A stretch of DNA of 64,000 bases from Allohoeflea poritis (GCF_027889715.1 NZ_JAPJZH010000003.1:186001-250000), one strand, 5' to 3'. Shown: positions 24,604 through 32,994, counted from the first letter of the stretch. Notes: a model not told the origin generated them from the sequence alone. Numbers and translations are program-made.

Positions 24604-24834
24604 GAAGTTTCCGTCACCTATGGCTTCAATTTGATACACCAGGGCACCGGCATGAAACATCGAGTTCAACTCAAGCTGCATTCCTAGATGGATTTCGCGG
24701 CACCATGGTGCATGGTCTGCGAGATGCAATATCAGTGTTAATGTTATACTGTCTGCCTTTGTGTATTTCTCGCGATCGGCCCCTTCTAGATACCGATGAT
24801 GCTTTACAACCTCAACCGCAGGCGATTCAAACAA
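24595..24834 (-). CDS. Small protein, possibly DUF6572-like or a gene remnant
   Basis: A 79-residue frame starting at a TTG. It contains KADSITLTLILHLADHAPW followed by HLGMQLELNSMFHAG, which recalls the 'L-T-I-x-D-H-x-x-W...H-L-x-x-L-x-x-K-I-N' pattern of DUF6572 proteins, small proteins often found near immunity or toxin genes. The match is from memory and weak, and the start has no good ribosome site, so it may be the surviving end of a larger gene. It converges with the DNA ligase. Confidence 0.35.
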   Translation of the reverse strand: MFESPAVEVVKHHRYLEGADREKYTKADSITLTLILHLADHAPWCREIHLGMQLELNSMFHAGALVYQIEAIGDGNFNR

Positions 24835-25069
24835 ATCTGCATTTACTTAGACGCGCCATCAAGTCGGTGGCATCAATCTAAAAAAACCCTCGACGGGCAC
24901 ACCTCCTCCATCATATATCCCTTTATTATCAAAGCCGCGCGACACGACCTGTTCATTGGAGCCACATAAACGGATCGCTTTGGATGTTAATATCCGCCGC
25001 ATAGGGTGAATAAAGGAACTAATTGCGCGCGTTTAAGTCACTGTATTACTAGTCGACGAAGATATACAC

Positions 25070-25573
25070 ATGAACAAGACACCGATAGAGCATGAATCGC
25101 AGAATGATCAAATCAATGCATCTCTAAGTGACGAACGGGACACCGCTCTTAAATACTACTTCGACGCGGTGCAGACTATCCGACACTATGATGGTGAGAG
25201 AACTGGGACACATCGACTGGCAGTAGCTGTCCTCGGTTCATTATTTGCATTTACTGGAAGCAACCTGTTTAGCCCTACGATGCTTGTGGTTTCGTCCGCA
25301 ACTGGTTTGTTGCTGGCATGTTTATTTTTCCTGATTGCCCAAAAACATGCTTCTCTGATAACCCGCGAAAGAATCAAAGCCAGTGTGGCTAGGGATGTCC
25401 TTTCCAGCATAGGTAACGATATTATAAGACGTATTGATCAGTCAAAAACCGATAAATATCAGAAATCGCGGCTATCTAGCATACGTGTATCAACACTCTG
25501 GTCCGCCATGTACGCTACATTTGTTTTAGGCTTTATGGCACTTTTCCTTTTCCACATTCTATACGGTGAATGA
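25070..25573 (+). CDS. Small membrane protein, unknown function
   Basis: A 167-residue protein. Residues 1-45 are polar; two hydrophobic segments follow at about 49-66 and 70-91 separated by a short loop, then a charged cytoplasmic helix (ASLITRERIKASVARDVL onward, residues 93-135) and a last segment at about 143-164. This helix, two-TM, helix, TM layout recalls SLATT-type or other small membrane effectors of bacterial defence systems, but no family motif is certain. It ends 7 bp from the end of the convergent gene at 25581. Ribosome site is weak. Confidence 0.6.
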   Translation: MNKTPIEHESQNDQINASLSDERDTALKYYFDAVQTIRHYDGERTGTHRLAVAVLGSLFAFTGSNLFSPTMLVVSSATGLLLACLFFLIAQKHASLITRERIKASVARDVLSSIGNDIIRRIDQSKTDKYQKSRLSSIRVSTLWSAMYATFVLGFMALFLFHILYGE

Positions 25574-25580
25574 CCACTGC

Positions 25581-26705
25581 CTAATTTAAGTACCCAAATT
25601 GTTCGGCTTCGAAGACATTCACTTCAACGTCAAACTTCAGAAACTCTGAACGTACCCACTCTTTTTCACTTCTTGGCGCAATGACGTGGTCTATGTAGTT
25701 GCGAATATGCCAACCATCGACAGATTCAAGTAGCCAACAATGCTGAAAATACTCATCTCTTGGCGGGCGTTTTCTACCCAGAACTATAGCATCTTTGAGT
25801 GAAGATATTTCGTCGGATTTCTCACTCGCCAACGGATTCAAAAATTCTGGATGATTGCCAAGGCTATACCAAATCGCACCTTGACGCATGTGGTGAATAA
25901 GCCGAAATTCTCTTTGATGGAAGAACGCTAATATATCTTCATTTATTGAAGAGTCAGTCTGTTGGAAGAGATTGAGCATCATATTTACAAATCCGACTAG
26001 ATTGAAACCTGGCTCACGGTCTAGATTGAATAAACCAAATAATTCTTTCTTTTTTTCATTGCTCATTAAGGTTATATGCTCTAATATATCTTCATTATAT
26101 TTTAAAGCAAAATCAATTTCTTTAAGTTCAGAATATTCTGGAAATTTATAATTGTCTTTCTTTATTCCGCTTTCGATATACGATAGGACAATAAGTATTT
26201 CTCTTATTTCCTTCAGGCGGGAAATAATTTGAAAATTAAGACCTGGAATACTACCATGTTCAGCTGAAAAACTGTCACCGAATATGTCATTTGGTGAATA
26301 ATAGGAGGTCGGCACGATTCCAATTCTACGTGCGGATATTGGATCAATTGCTAAGGCGAAAGGGCCAAACAAGTCCGAATGCGATCTAAGCGCTCCCGGT
26401 TGATACCTGGGACCCGCAGCTGCCGGCGTAAGCCCTCTAACTGTTGGTTCATAGAGCTCACTTGGGGAACAAAGTGTAAAGCACACCCTAGATTGCATAT
26501 GCTTGATTTCAGGTTCACCAGTGTAAAGGAGAACTCGTTTTTTCGCGTACTCCGTGTTGGGATCAGGATAAATTTCCAAATATTCTGGCGTACAAAGCAG
26601 CCCAAATTCCACAATACTACTTAAAGTTGACTTTGCGACATCAATGTCATACTTTTTTAACTTGCGTTCCGCTGGAGGGCGGGGAAAGGCGTGATATAAG
26701 AACAT
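25581..26705 (-). CDS. Hypothetical protein, AbiGi/DUF2971-like pattern
   Basis: A 374-residue AT-rich gene. The N-terminal part begins MFLYHAFPRPPAER and continues with IVEFGLLCTPEY, VCFTLCSPSELYEP, FGPFALAIDPISARRIGIVP and SYYSPNDIFG; later REFRLIHHM. The order 'F-x-x-x-G-L, C-F-T, Y/F-G-x-F-G/A-L-x-x, P-x-x-Y, E-x-R-x-I' is that of AbiGi (putative antitoxin of an abortive infection pair) and DUF2971 proteins. This is a pattern-level resemblance only. Ribosome site AAAGGTAGGTA precedes ATG at 26705. Its start codon shares bases with that of the divergent gene at 26704. Confidence 0.65.
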   Translation of the reverse strand: MFLYHAFPRPPAERKLKKYDIDVAKSTLSSIVEFGLLCTPEYLEIYPDPNTEYAKKRVLLYTGEPEIKHMQSRVCFTLCSPSELYEPTVRGLTPAAAGPRYQPGALRSHSDLFGPFALAIDPISARRIGIVPTSYYSPNDIFGDSFSAEHGSIPGLNFQIISRLKEIREILIVLSYIESGIKKDNYKFPEYSELKEIDFALKYNEDILEHITLMSNEKKKELFGLFNLDREPGFNLVGFVNMMLNLFQQTDSSINEDILAFFHQREFRLIHHMRQGAIWYSLGNHPEFLNPLASEKSDEISSLKDAIVLGRKRPPRDEYFQHCWLLESVDGWHIRNYIDHVIAPRSEKEWVRSEFLKFDVEVNVFEAEQFGYLN

Positions 26706-27672
26706 GAAATACCTACCTTTTTTTACCTATTTGTTCATGTTCTGCATCTTTGCCTCTTTGGCCAACGCGGTGCGAACAACTACCACAATTTCTGCTGTTG
26801 CGAACCCTCAATCTGCTCACAAGGTAGCAAGAATCATCAATAGCGGGGAGCACCGTATCGGTGGCGGCGTTTTTTTTGATGGAACTACGACCTTTGTACT
26901 TGAAGATGGAGATAGCAAGTTCCGGTTGAATTCGCGAGAGCTGCAGTTGGAGTATTCGAGTGGGTCCGTTTTCCTTTTGTACAAGGGAGTTCGATATAAC
27001 TACGACATGCATGCGGAACTGGTTTGTCCACTGTCGAAATTTACGCTTAGAGAAGCCAACCTAGCTTATTCAATTCCGTCAGACAGATCAGATCTAGGAA
27101 CCGAACTACTGAGCAATATGGGGCTGGTGCCAGTTGGGCGCACCGGATCCTGGATAGCGCGCGAGTTTCTCGAAAACGAACTTCCATTTTTACTATTTGG
27201 TATGGACTTTGCAGAAGTTACACCGCTTCCAGATCACCTGGAGTTGCAGATCAGAAACGAGGTGAATAAGCTCACCGACGGTGTGATAGGTGGACTAACT
27301 GCAGAATGGGATTCATATGTTAACACTGACTCGATGTCTAACATCACGACATATCTTGTAAGAAGTTCTACCGAAGTAGAAATCGCTGGCGTGCCGTTGC
27401 GCTTTTATTGGCGCCAGCTTTCTGACCAGAAAACACAAGTAGTCCGTGTGGAAGCCTATTCGCAGAAACTCGGTTCGACAAAATTGACGGAATTTTCTTC
27501 TCTGGACAAAACTTTGATGCAGGATTTAAGTACAGTAAATTTGTTGGTCGCTAGTACGCAATTCAATCAAATCGATTACGTAAGCGCATATCAATCTGCG
27601 GCTTTGTTCAAAACACTGCACGCGCTTGACTCCAGTAATTTTTTGGAATTTTCTGTGGATGCTTGTCAATAA
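26704..27672 (+). CDS. Exported hypothetical protein in AT-rich island
   Basis: The 322-residue protein starts with a clear Sec signal (residues 1-22: MKYLPFFTYLFMFCIFASLANA), with cleavage expected after ANA. The mature part is mixed strand and helix with no recognised domain; it has two cysteines, one in the LVCPLSKF stretch and one at the penultimate residue, that could pair in the periplasm. Its ATG overlaps the divergent ATG at 26705 in the sequence CATG, so the two genes have no intergenic space, and each promoter must lie inside the other gene. Function unknown. Confidence 0.6.
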   Translation: MKYLPFFTYLFMFCIFASLANAVRTTTTISAVANPQSAHKVARIINSGEHRIGGGVFFDGTTTFVLEDGDSKFRLNSRELQLEYSSGSVFLLYKGVRYNYDMHAELVCPLSKFTLREANLAYSIPSDRSDLGTELLSNMGLVPVGRTGSWIAREFLENELPFLLFGMDFAEVTPLPDHLELQIRNEVNKLTDGVIGGLTAEWDSYVNTDSMSNITTYLVRSSTEVEIAGVPLRFYWRQLSDQKTQVVRVEAYSQKLGSTKLTEFSSLDKTLMQDLSTVNLLVASTQFNQIDYVSAYQSAALFKTLHALDSSNFLEFSVDACQ

Positions 27673-28006
27673 GTGAATTCGATTTATATTTTGGAAGAAT
27701 ATTGCTTATTTTAGACATTTAATATATTTACATTGTAGGAACAATTTCGTCAAAAATTACCAAATTTCAGTGTTAGCAAATACTCCAATTGAAATTTGGT
27801 TTACGATTAGGATTTGCTGCTCCTTGCACTTGCCGTGGACAGGCATACTGGCAATTCGGATGCTACCCGTTTTCTCAACATTGCCCCCTCAGGCGCCTTG
27901 CGAAAACTGGCGTACGCCCAACACAAAGCCAGTGTCCCCCTTCTTCGAAAATCTTCCAGTGAGCTTCCACCTTACGAAAGCTGGGCGCTCAGCCCCTCCG
28001 CTCCGT
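27673..28006. other. Intergenic stretch at the right edge of the AT-rich island
   Basis: About 330 bp without a supportable gene. The first 100 bases are very AT rich (poly-T and ATATTT stretches) and the GC content climbs from about 27770. A frame crossing 27770-28273 is antisense to the Gfo/Idh gene and rejected. I found no clear repeat, attachment site or terminator; it probably contains the island junction. Confidence 0.5.
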
Positions 28007-29122
28007 TCAGCCCGGAAGGCGGCGGACGGTCGAGACCTCTACAAGTCTTCCGGTGCGCGCGGACTCGATCGCGCTGAAGGCAAGCTCAAGGCTTTTGAGG
28101 TTCCCGGAGGCCGCGTTGAGCGGTGCGCGTCCTTCCTCGATGGCGCAGAGCAACTCGCCCATGGCGCCGCGGAAACCGTCATTGAACCATTGCCCTTCAA
28201 GCTCCGGCTCTGCCCGACCTGCCCCGGTCGTCAGGGTCACACGCTGCCGGCCGAGATCAGGGCCGGCGCTTGATAGGCTGCCTTTGGTACCGGCAATATA
28301 GGTCGCATCCTGCGGACCGAAGCGCGTGGCGGCATCGAAGACCAAAGAGGCCTGCCCGCCGTCCAGTTGCACAAGGCACTGCGCCAGCAGCGGCGGTGCG
28401 ACCTCCTGCCCCCTCGCCCGCGCCTTCATGGCAAAGACGGAGCGCGCCCGGTCCCCGGCAATGCTCGCCAGGAAGTCGAACCAGTGGATGGCAAAATCAT
28501 AGAAGACAAGGTCCTCGATTTTCTCGAAGGCGGTTCCCCTGATCCAGCCGTGATCCCAGTGGATGGCGATATGGCAGCTGATCAGATCGCCGATGAGTCC
28601 CGTCTTCACTGCCTCGCGCATATAGGAAAGATGCGGCGCCCAACGGCCGTTCTGGTTGACGGCAAGAAAGACGCCATTCTCACCCGCCAGTTGCACCAGC
28701 CTTTCGCCTGTGTCGAGATCAAGGACAAAGGGCTTCTGGGATAACACATGCTTTCCGGCCTTCAGCGCAGCCTCAATGAGCGCGACACGCTCGGCAGGAT
28801 GCGTGGTGATGTCGACGACCTCGATGGCCGAATCTTTCAGGACCTCGTCGTAATTGTCGGTGGCGATGGCCTGCGGAAAGAATTCGTCGCGCCGTGAAAC
28901 CGCGTTGGCCAGCGTTTGGCTGCAAATGACCGCAATATCGAGGCCGGCGGTCCGGTAGGCGTCGAGATGGGCCGCCGAAATTCCGCCCGCGCCCACGAGT
29001 GCTATTCGCGGACGGTAGTTTAGCGGCTGTGGCGGACGGTATTTGAGTTGCGGCGCATCGACCCGTGCCGTTTCGGCTGCCGTCAGAGCATAGGTGTCGG
29101 TGTCCGGCTTTTCATCTGTCAC
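28007..29122 (-). CDS. Gfo/Idh/MocA-family oxidoreductase
   Basis: A 371-residue NAD(P)-dependent sugar or cyclitol dehydrogenase. After a 35-residue N-terminal extension comes the Rossmann motif RIALVGAGGISAAHLDAYRT, then EVVDITTHPAERVALIEAAL, the family signature KHVLSQKPF (E-K-P variant Q-K-P) and the C-terminal GDLISCHIAIHWDHGW. The usual E-K-P lysine is kept. Start is a GTG at 29122 overlapping the stop of the next gene (GTGA) and preceded by GGAGC. It is the last gene of the moc-like operon. Substrate unknown; inositol- or inosamine-like compounds fit the context. Confidence 0.85.
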   Translation of the reverse strand: MTDEKPDTDTYALTAAETARVDAPQLKYRPPQPLNYRPRIALVGAGGISAAHLDAYRTAGLDIAVICSQTLANAVSRRDEFFPQAIATDNYDEVLKDSAIEVVDITTHPAERVALIEAALKAGKHVLSQKPFVLDLDTGERLVQLAGENGVFLAVNQNGRWAPHLSYMREAVKTGLIGDLISCHIAIHWDHGWIRGTAFEKIEDLVFYDFAIHWFDFLASIAGDRARSVFAMKARARGQEVAPPLLAQCLVQLDGGQASLVFDAATRFGPQDATYIAGTKGSLSSAGPDLGRQRVTLTTGAGRAEPELEGQWFNDGFRGAMGELLCAIEEGRAPLNAASGNLKSLELAFSAIESARTGRLVEVSTVRRLPG

Positions 29123-30195
29123 GGAACCAGCTCCAATGTGCGCTTTTGTTGTGCTGAAAGCGCGGCCGTATCGACGATGCGCTGCGCATCGAGGCAAAGC
29201 GCAGGATCGAGCGGTCCGCCGATCGGTTCGTCGCGCTCGATGCAGCCGAGCACATATTCGATCGGCCCGCGCCGGCCTGGCGGCAACGCGTCGACCGCAA
29301 TCGGCGTCGGCTCCGGCTTGTCGCGGGTCTGGACGGTGACATGGTCTTCATAGTCGTAGCTGGCGATCGTGCCCTCGGTTCCGACAACCACGAAACCGCA
29401 TTTCGGCTGCGGCTGGATGGTCCAGGGATCGCTGAAGGTGCCCCAGCGCGTCTCCATCTTGGAAAGGCCGTGCGCATAGCGGCAGACCGTGACGGAATGC
29501 TGATCGACCTCGATGCCGGGCGTCTCGTCAACCACCGATGTGACCTCGATCGGGATCCGGCCGTTCTGGAACCAGGTGCCGAGCGTCGCACCATAGCCGA
29601 GATAGTCCAGCAGGCTGCCGCCGCCCGAAGCGCGCTTGTACCACCAGGAGGTCGGCTTTTGCCGTTCCACCTCCTCGGCGCTGACCTCAACCTTGTCGGC
29701 AAGATGGTAGAGCGGCCCGCGATTGCCGTCATAAAAATGCACTTCGATCAGATCGCCGATGACACCCTCGTCGATCAACCGTTTGCAGGTGACGTGGCTC
29801 TCGACCCAGGCCAGCGGCCAGTTGATCGCCATCTTCCTGCCCGTTCCGTCCATGGCGGCAAGCATGCGGCGGGCGTCGGCGACCGACGCCGCGAAGGGTT
29901 TCTCCACCATGATGTGGACTTTGTGCCTTGCGAGCTGCTCAACATGGTCGGCATGTTCGGCCGTTGCGGCGCAGAGGATCGCCAGATCGGGTTTCGACGT
30001 TTCGACGCAGGCATCGAGATCGGTGAAAACCCGCTCGTCAGGGATCGAAAAATCGGCAATGGCCTGTGCCATGCGCTCGCGCGATTTGTCGTAAATGCCG
30101 ACGATTTCCGCATCCGGATGGTCGAAGACCTGGCGCAGCAGATCGCCCATATGCATGTGGTCGAAATTGATGCCCGCGACACGCCACTTTGCCAT
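29119..30195 (-). CDS. Gfo/Idh/MocA-family oxidoreductase
   Basis: The 358-residue protein has an N-terminal Rossmann domain (KWRVAGINFDHMHMGDLLRQ, where the glycine motif is degenerate), DLAILCAATAEHADHVEQL, the signature HIMVEKPFAAS and GDLIEVHFYDGNRGP in the C-terminal domain. The E-K-P lysine is present. The weak dinucleotide glycine motif (G-I-N-F-D-H-M-H) is unusual and may alter cofactor use, although it recurs in some family members. ATG at 30195 follows GGGGAGGAACA. It overlaps the second Gfo/Idh gene by 4 bp, so the pair may act on successive substrates. Confidence 0.85.
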   Translation of the reverse strand: MAKWRVAGINFDHMHMGDLLRQVFDHPDAEIVGIYDKSRERMAQAIADFSIPDERVFTDLDACVETSKPDLAILCAATAEHADHVEQLARHKVHIMVEKPFAASVADARRMLAAMDGTGRKMAINWPLAWVESHVTCKRLIDEGVIGDLIEVHFYDGNRGPLYHLADKVEVSAEEVERQKPTSWWYKRASGGGSLLDYLGYGATLGTWFQNGRIPIEVTSVVDETPGIEVDQHSVTVCRYAHGLSKMETRWGTFSDPWTIQPQPKCGFVVVGTEGTIASYDYEDHVTVQTRDKPEPTPIAVDALPPGRRGPIEYVLGCIERDEPIGGPLDPALCLDAQRIVDTAALSAQQKRTLELVP

Positions 30196-30246
30196 TGTTC
30201 CTCCCCGGTGGCCTTCGCCACCTCATTTCGATTTCCCTGCGGCTCC

Positions 30247-31467
30247 CTAAGCGGCCAGAAGTGTCTTGAGACGCCGCTCTGTTGCCGCCAGCACCGCCGG
30301 ATCCGGCGTTGCTTTCCTTGCAATGAGCATTTGCGCGATCCGCATGTCCCGCGCGACATCCGACAGTTGGCCCAGCGCCGCGGCGCCGACAAGCCGGCCG
30401 CCGCCGTCGATATAGAATTGCAGAACCGCATCATCAGACAAAGGCCGCACCACGGTTGATTTGCCGAGGTCGGGCAGACCGGCAATCTGCAGATGAAGAT
30501 CGTATTGCTGCGACCAGAACCACGGCACGATGGATTGCCGTTCGTTTGCGCCCGCCATGTTGCGTCCCGCCAGCGCGCCCTGTTCGCGGGCGATCTGCCA
30601 GCTTTCGAAACGCATCGGCTGATCGCTGAATTGCGGATGGACGCTCGCCGCACAGTCGCCGCAGGCATAAATCGCGGGATTCGACGTGCAGAGCCTGTCA
30701 TCCGTGACGATGCCATTCTGAGCGCGCAGACCGGCCTTGCGCGCCAGAGCCGTTTCCGGCTCGGCACCGATGCCGCAAATGACGACATCACCGGCGATCC
30801 GCTCACCATTCTCCAGAATGACGGCCCGCCGTTCGACGCGGCTGACCGAAGCACCGAAATGGAAGCGCACGCCACGGCAGACATGTTCCTCATGGAGGCG
30901 CTGCGCCAGTTCCGCCGGAACCGCACGCGACAGCAACCGCTCCTGATTTTCCAGCAGCGTGACGCGGCCACCCAGCTTGATGGCGCTCGCTGCGAGTTCG
31001 AGCCCGATAAAACCGCCGCCGATGATGACGGCATGACCGCCGGCGCCGAACAGGTGCCGAAGCGCCCAGGCGTCCTCGAATGAACGGAGCGTCAGCGCAT
31101 ATTCGCTGCCCGGAACACTCATCAGCCGCGCCCGGGCGCCGGTCGCCAGGAGCAGTTTTTCGTAGTGCGCCGTTTGGCCGGAGTGCAGGCTGATTTCCTT
31201 ACCGGCCGGATCGATATCGATGACCCGGCTGTTCGGCCGGTGGGATATGCCGAGTTCATCGAAGCGCCCGGCTTCGGCACTCGGTCGCGGTTTCGGAGGC
31301 TCTTTCTCCGTCAGCAGTTCCTTCGACAGGGGCGGCCGTTCATAAGGACCGTGCCGCTCTTCGCCATAGAGCGTGATCGGCCCCTCCCAACCTGCTTCGC
31401 GCAAAGCCACAGCGGCGCAACCGCCCGCCTCCCCGGACCCGACGATGATCATTGCCGGCCGTGCCAT
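30247..31467 (-). CDS. FAD-dependent ferredoxin reductase (MocF/rhodocoxin-reductase-like)
   Basis: A 406-residue pyridine nucleotide-disulfide-family reductase. It has the FAD motif IIVGSGEAGGCAAVALRE at the start, the NADH-site motif HAVIIGGGFIGLELAA in the middle, VVICGIGAEPETALA and IYACGDCAASVHPQF, then a short reductase C-domain with WFWSQQYDLHLQIAGL. It would pass electrons from NADH to the Rieske ferredoxin encoded 3 bp upstream of it and on to the di-iron oxygenase. This trio matches the MocD/MocE/MocF set of rhizopine catabolism. Confidence 0.88.
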   Translation of the reverse strand: MARPAMIIVGSGEAGGCAAVALREAGWEGPITLYGEERHGPYERPPLSKELLTEKEPPKPRPSAEAGRFDELGISHRPNSRVIDIDPAGKEISLHSGQTAHYEKLLLATGARARLMSVPGSEYALTLRSFEDAWALRHLFGAGGHAVIIGGGFIGLELAASAIKLGGRVTLLENQERLLSRAVPAELAQRLHEEHVCRGVRFHFGASVSRVERRAVILENGERIAGDVVICGIGAEPETALARKAGLRAQNGIVTDDRLCTSNPAIYACGDCAASVHPQFSDQPMRFESWQIAREQGALAGRNMAGANERQSIVPWFWSQQYDLHLQIAGLPDLGKSTVVRPLSDDAVLQFYIDGGGRLVGAAALGQLSDVARDMRIAQMLIARKATPDPAVLAATERRLKTLLAA

Positions 31468-31470
31468 CGC

Positions 31471-31788
31471 TCAGCCCGCCTTGATGAACAAGCGACCGTC
31501 CCGCACCTCGGTCTCGTAGGTTTTCAGATCGACACAGACGGGGGCACCCTTTGCCTTGCCGTTGGTGAAATCGAAACGGCCATTGTGTTTCGGGCACTCG
31601 ATGATGGTGTCCATCACCAGCCCGTCGCAAAGATGCACCTGCTCATGGGTGCACAGACCGTCCGTGCAGAAAAACCGGTCGTCCAGCGTGCGATAGAGCG
31701 CATAGGCGTGGCCGCCATGTTCAAAACCGATGACATCCTCCTCCTCGATGTCGTCGATCGCGCAGGCGTCGATCCAACCCTCCTCCAA
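31471..31788 (-). CDS. mocE: Rieske [2Fe-2S] ferredoxin, MocE family
   Basis: A 105-residue Rieske ferredoxin with the cluster ligands C-T-H (Cys46, His48) in GLCTHEQVHLCDG and C-P-K-H (Cys65, His68) in IIECPKHNGRFDF. It starts from TTG at 31788, directly after AGGGAGG; longer frames upstream cross into the desaturase-like gene without a ribosome site. It carries electrons between the reductase and the desaturase-like oxygenase. The order oxygenase, ferredoxin, reductase on one strand with small gaps is the arrangement reported for mocD-mocE-mocF. Confidence 0.88.
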   Translation of the reverse strand: MEEGWIDACAIDDIEEEDVIGFEHGGHAYALYRTLDDRFFCTDGLCTHEQVHLCDGLVMDTIIECPKHNGRFDFTNGKAKGAPVCVDLKTYETEVRDGRLFIKAG

Positions 31789-31816
31789 TGCAGCCTCCCT
31801 CCGTGGCCCGGCCTGT

Positions 31817-32896
31817 TTACTCGGCCGGTTTGAATTGCGTGCCGTGATTGTACGGCACGGATTTGGCGCCCTCCGGCAAAACCCTTTCGACGAAATGGGA
31901 CGGATCGCGCACCTGTCGCAAAAGCGTCGGAATGATCTCCCGGTAGGCGGCGATGGTGCTCGGATAAGGCTCCGGGCAATCGTCCTTGATGTGTTCATGG
32001 AGCCGCGGCAGTGCGTGATAGGGCACCATCGGAAACATGTGATGCTCGATATGGTAGTTCATGTTCCAGTAGAGGAACCGGAAGAGCGGGTTCATGTAGA
32101 TGGTGCGCGAATTCAGCCGGTGGTCGAGCACGTCCTCGGCGAGCCCGGCATGCTGCGTGACACCGAAATAGACCGTCATGAACCCACCATAGATGGTCGG
32201 CAGGCCGATCAGCATTGCCGGCAAGATCGACTGCATGATGAAACAGGCGAACGCGACGGCGGCGAGGATTGCCAGATAGATGCGGGCGACAAGATAGACT
32301 TTCCAGCGCTCCATCTCCGGAACGAATGTCTTTTCCTCATCGCTCATTCGACCCACGGCATGCATGAGCAATGCCCTGATCGTGTAGAAGCTGCTGCGGA
32401 TGGCGAAGAGGTTGAGCAGCAGCGCCGTTATATCAGGCGGGCGTGGCGCCGCGATTTCAGGGTCTCGGCCGACAATGATCGTATCGGTATGGTGACGCGT
32501 GTGGGACCAGCGCCAGATCGTCGGCTCGCGGAAAATCATGAAGCTCGCCACATAATAGAGCACGTCATTCATCCATCGGGTGCGGAAGGCCGTGCCGTGG
32601 CCGCTCTCGTGCCAGCGACTGTCTGAGGACGAGCCGTAAAGTACGCCGTAGACGAGAAAGAACGGCACGCACCACCAGGTGCCCCAGAAATAGACACCGC
32701 CCGCACCCGATAATACCAGCGCGGAAATCCAGATCGCCGTGTCGCGCAGCGCCGGCCCGTCGGACCGGCGCATCAGGCTCTTCATCGTCTTGCGGTCGAT
32801 GGAGCAGGCATACCATTTTGCCGAGGCCAGGCCGTTTTTCTCGGCCAGTTCGCTGTCGCGTCCCACAAGGCTGTAATCGCGCGGCGTCGGTTCCAT
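31817..32896 (-). CDS. Fatty-acid-desaturase-fold oxygenase, MocD-like
   Basis: The 359-residue membrane di-iron enzyme has the three histidine boxes: HESGH (96-100), HTRHH (132-136) and HIEHH (about 277-281), with hydrophobic pairs around residues 55-90 and 205-235. It fits the desaturase/hydroxylase superfamily in which MocD is placed. With the ferredoxin and reductase genes downstream it is more likely to hydroxylate or demethylate a small substrate than a lipid. MocDEF is thought to remove the methyl group of 3-O-methyl-scyllo-inosamine; the true substrate here is not shown. The LacI regulator is divergent. Confidence 0.82.
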   Translation of the reverse strand: MEPTPRDYSLVGRDSELAEKNGLASAKWYACSIDRKTMKSLMRRSDGPALRDTAIWISALVLSGAGGVYFWGTWWCVPFFLVYGVLYGSSSDSRWHESGHGTAFRTRWMNDVLYYVASFMIFREPTIWRWSHTRHHTDTIIVGRDPEIAAPRPPDITALLLNLFAIRSSFYTIRALLMHAVGRMSDEEKTFVPEMERWKVYLVARIYLAILAAVAFACFIMQSILPAMLIGLPTIYGGFMTVYFGVTQHAGLAEDVLDHRLNSRTIYMNPLFRFLYWNMNYHIEHHMFPMVPYHALPRLHEHIKDDCPEPYPSTIAAYREIIPTLLRQVRDPSHFVERVLPEGAKSVPYNHGTQFKPAE

Positions 32897-32910
32897 GGTG
32901 CCTAAGTCGC

Positions 32911-32994
32911 CTCAATTTGATACCTATCGGCGCAGCTAAGGAGTGATTTCCATGCGTGTCAAGAAGCATCCCGCCAATATTCCATCAATTTGAT
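32911..32994. promoter_or_regulatory. Two copies of TCAATTTGAT in the mocD-like/LacI divergent promoter
   Basis: The 10-base motif TCAATTTGAT occurs at 32912-32921 and 32985-32994; the second extends to the palindrome ATCAATTTGAT (5+1+5). Both lie between the desaturase-like gene (start 32896) and the LacI-type gene (start 33095), with starts 73 bp apart (about seven helical turns). A pair of operators allowing looping by the LacI-family protein is plausible but unproven. Confidence 0.45.

Larger units (their letters stand above)
24595..27760. other. AT-rich genomic island
   Basis: Base composition drops abruptly after the DNA ligase and recovers before 28000. Flanking genes are clearly GC rich, while stretches such as 26041-26160 are mostly A and T. 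Codon choice changes too, with A/T-ending codons common. None of the encoded proteins matches the metabolic theme of the neighbours. No integrase, transposase, tRNA or direct repeat was found at the edges. The stretch 24835-25069 has no gene that I can support. The picture is of a horizontally acquired cargo whose mobility genes are absent. Confidence 0.8.

Noticed and set aside
24625-24637. Further copy of TCAATTTGAT in the AT-rich island
   Set aside because: It lies inside or next to a low-complexity AT-rich stretch far from sugar genes and has no palindromic extension; probably chance.
27770-28273. 167-codon plus-strand frame at the island edge
   Set aside because: Most of it is antisense to the Gfo/Idh gene, and the 5' part lacks a ribosome site and any motif.
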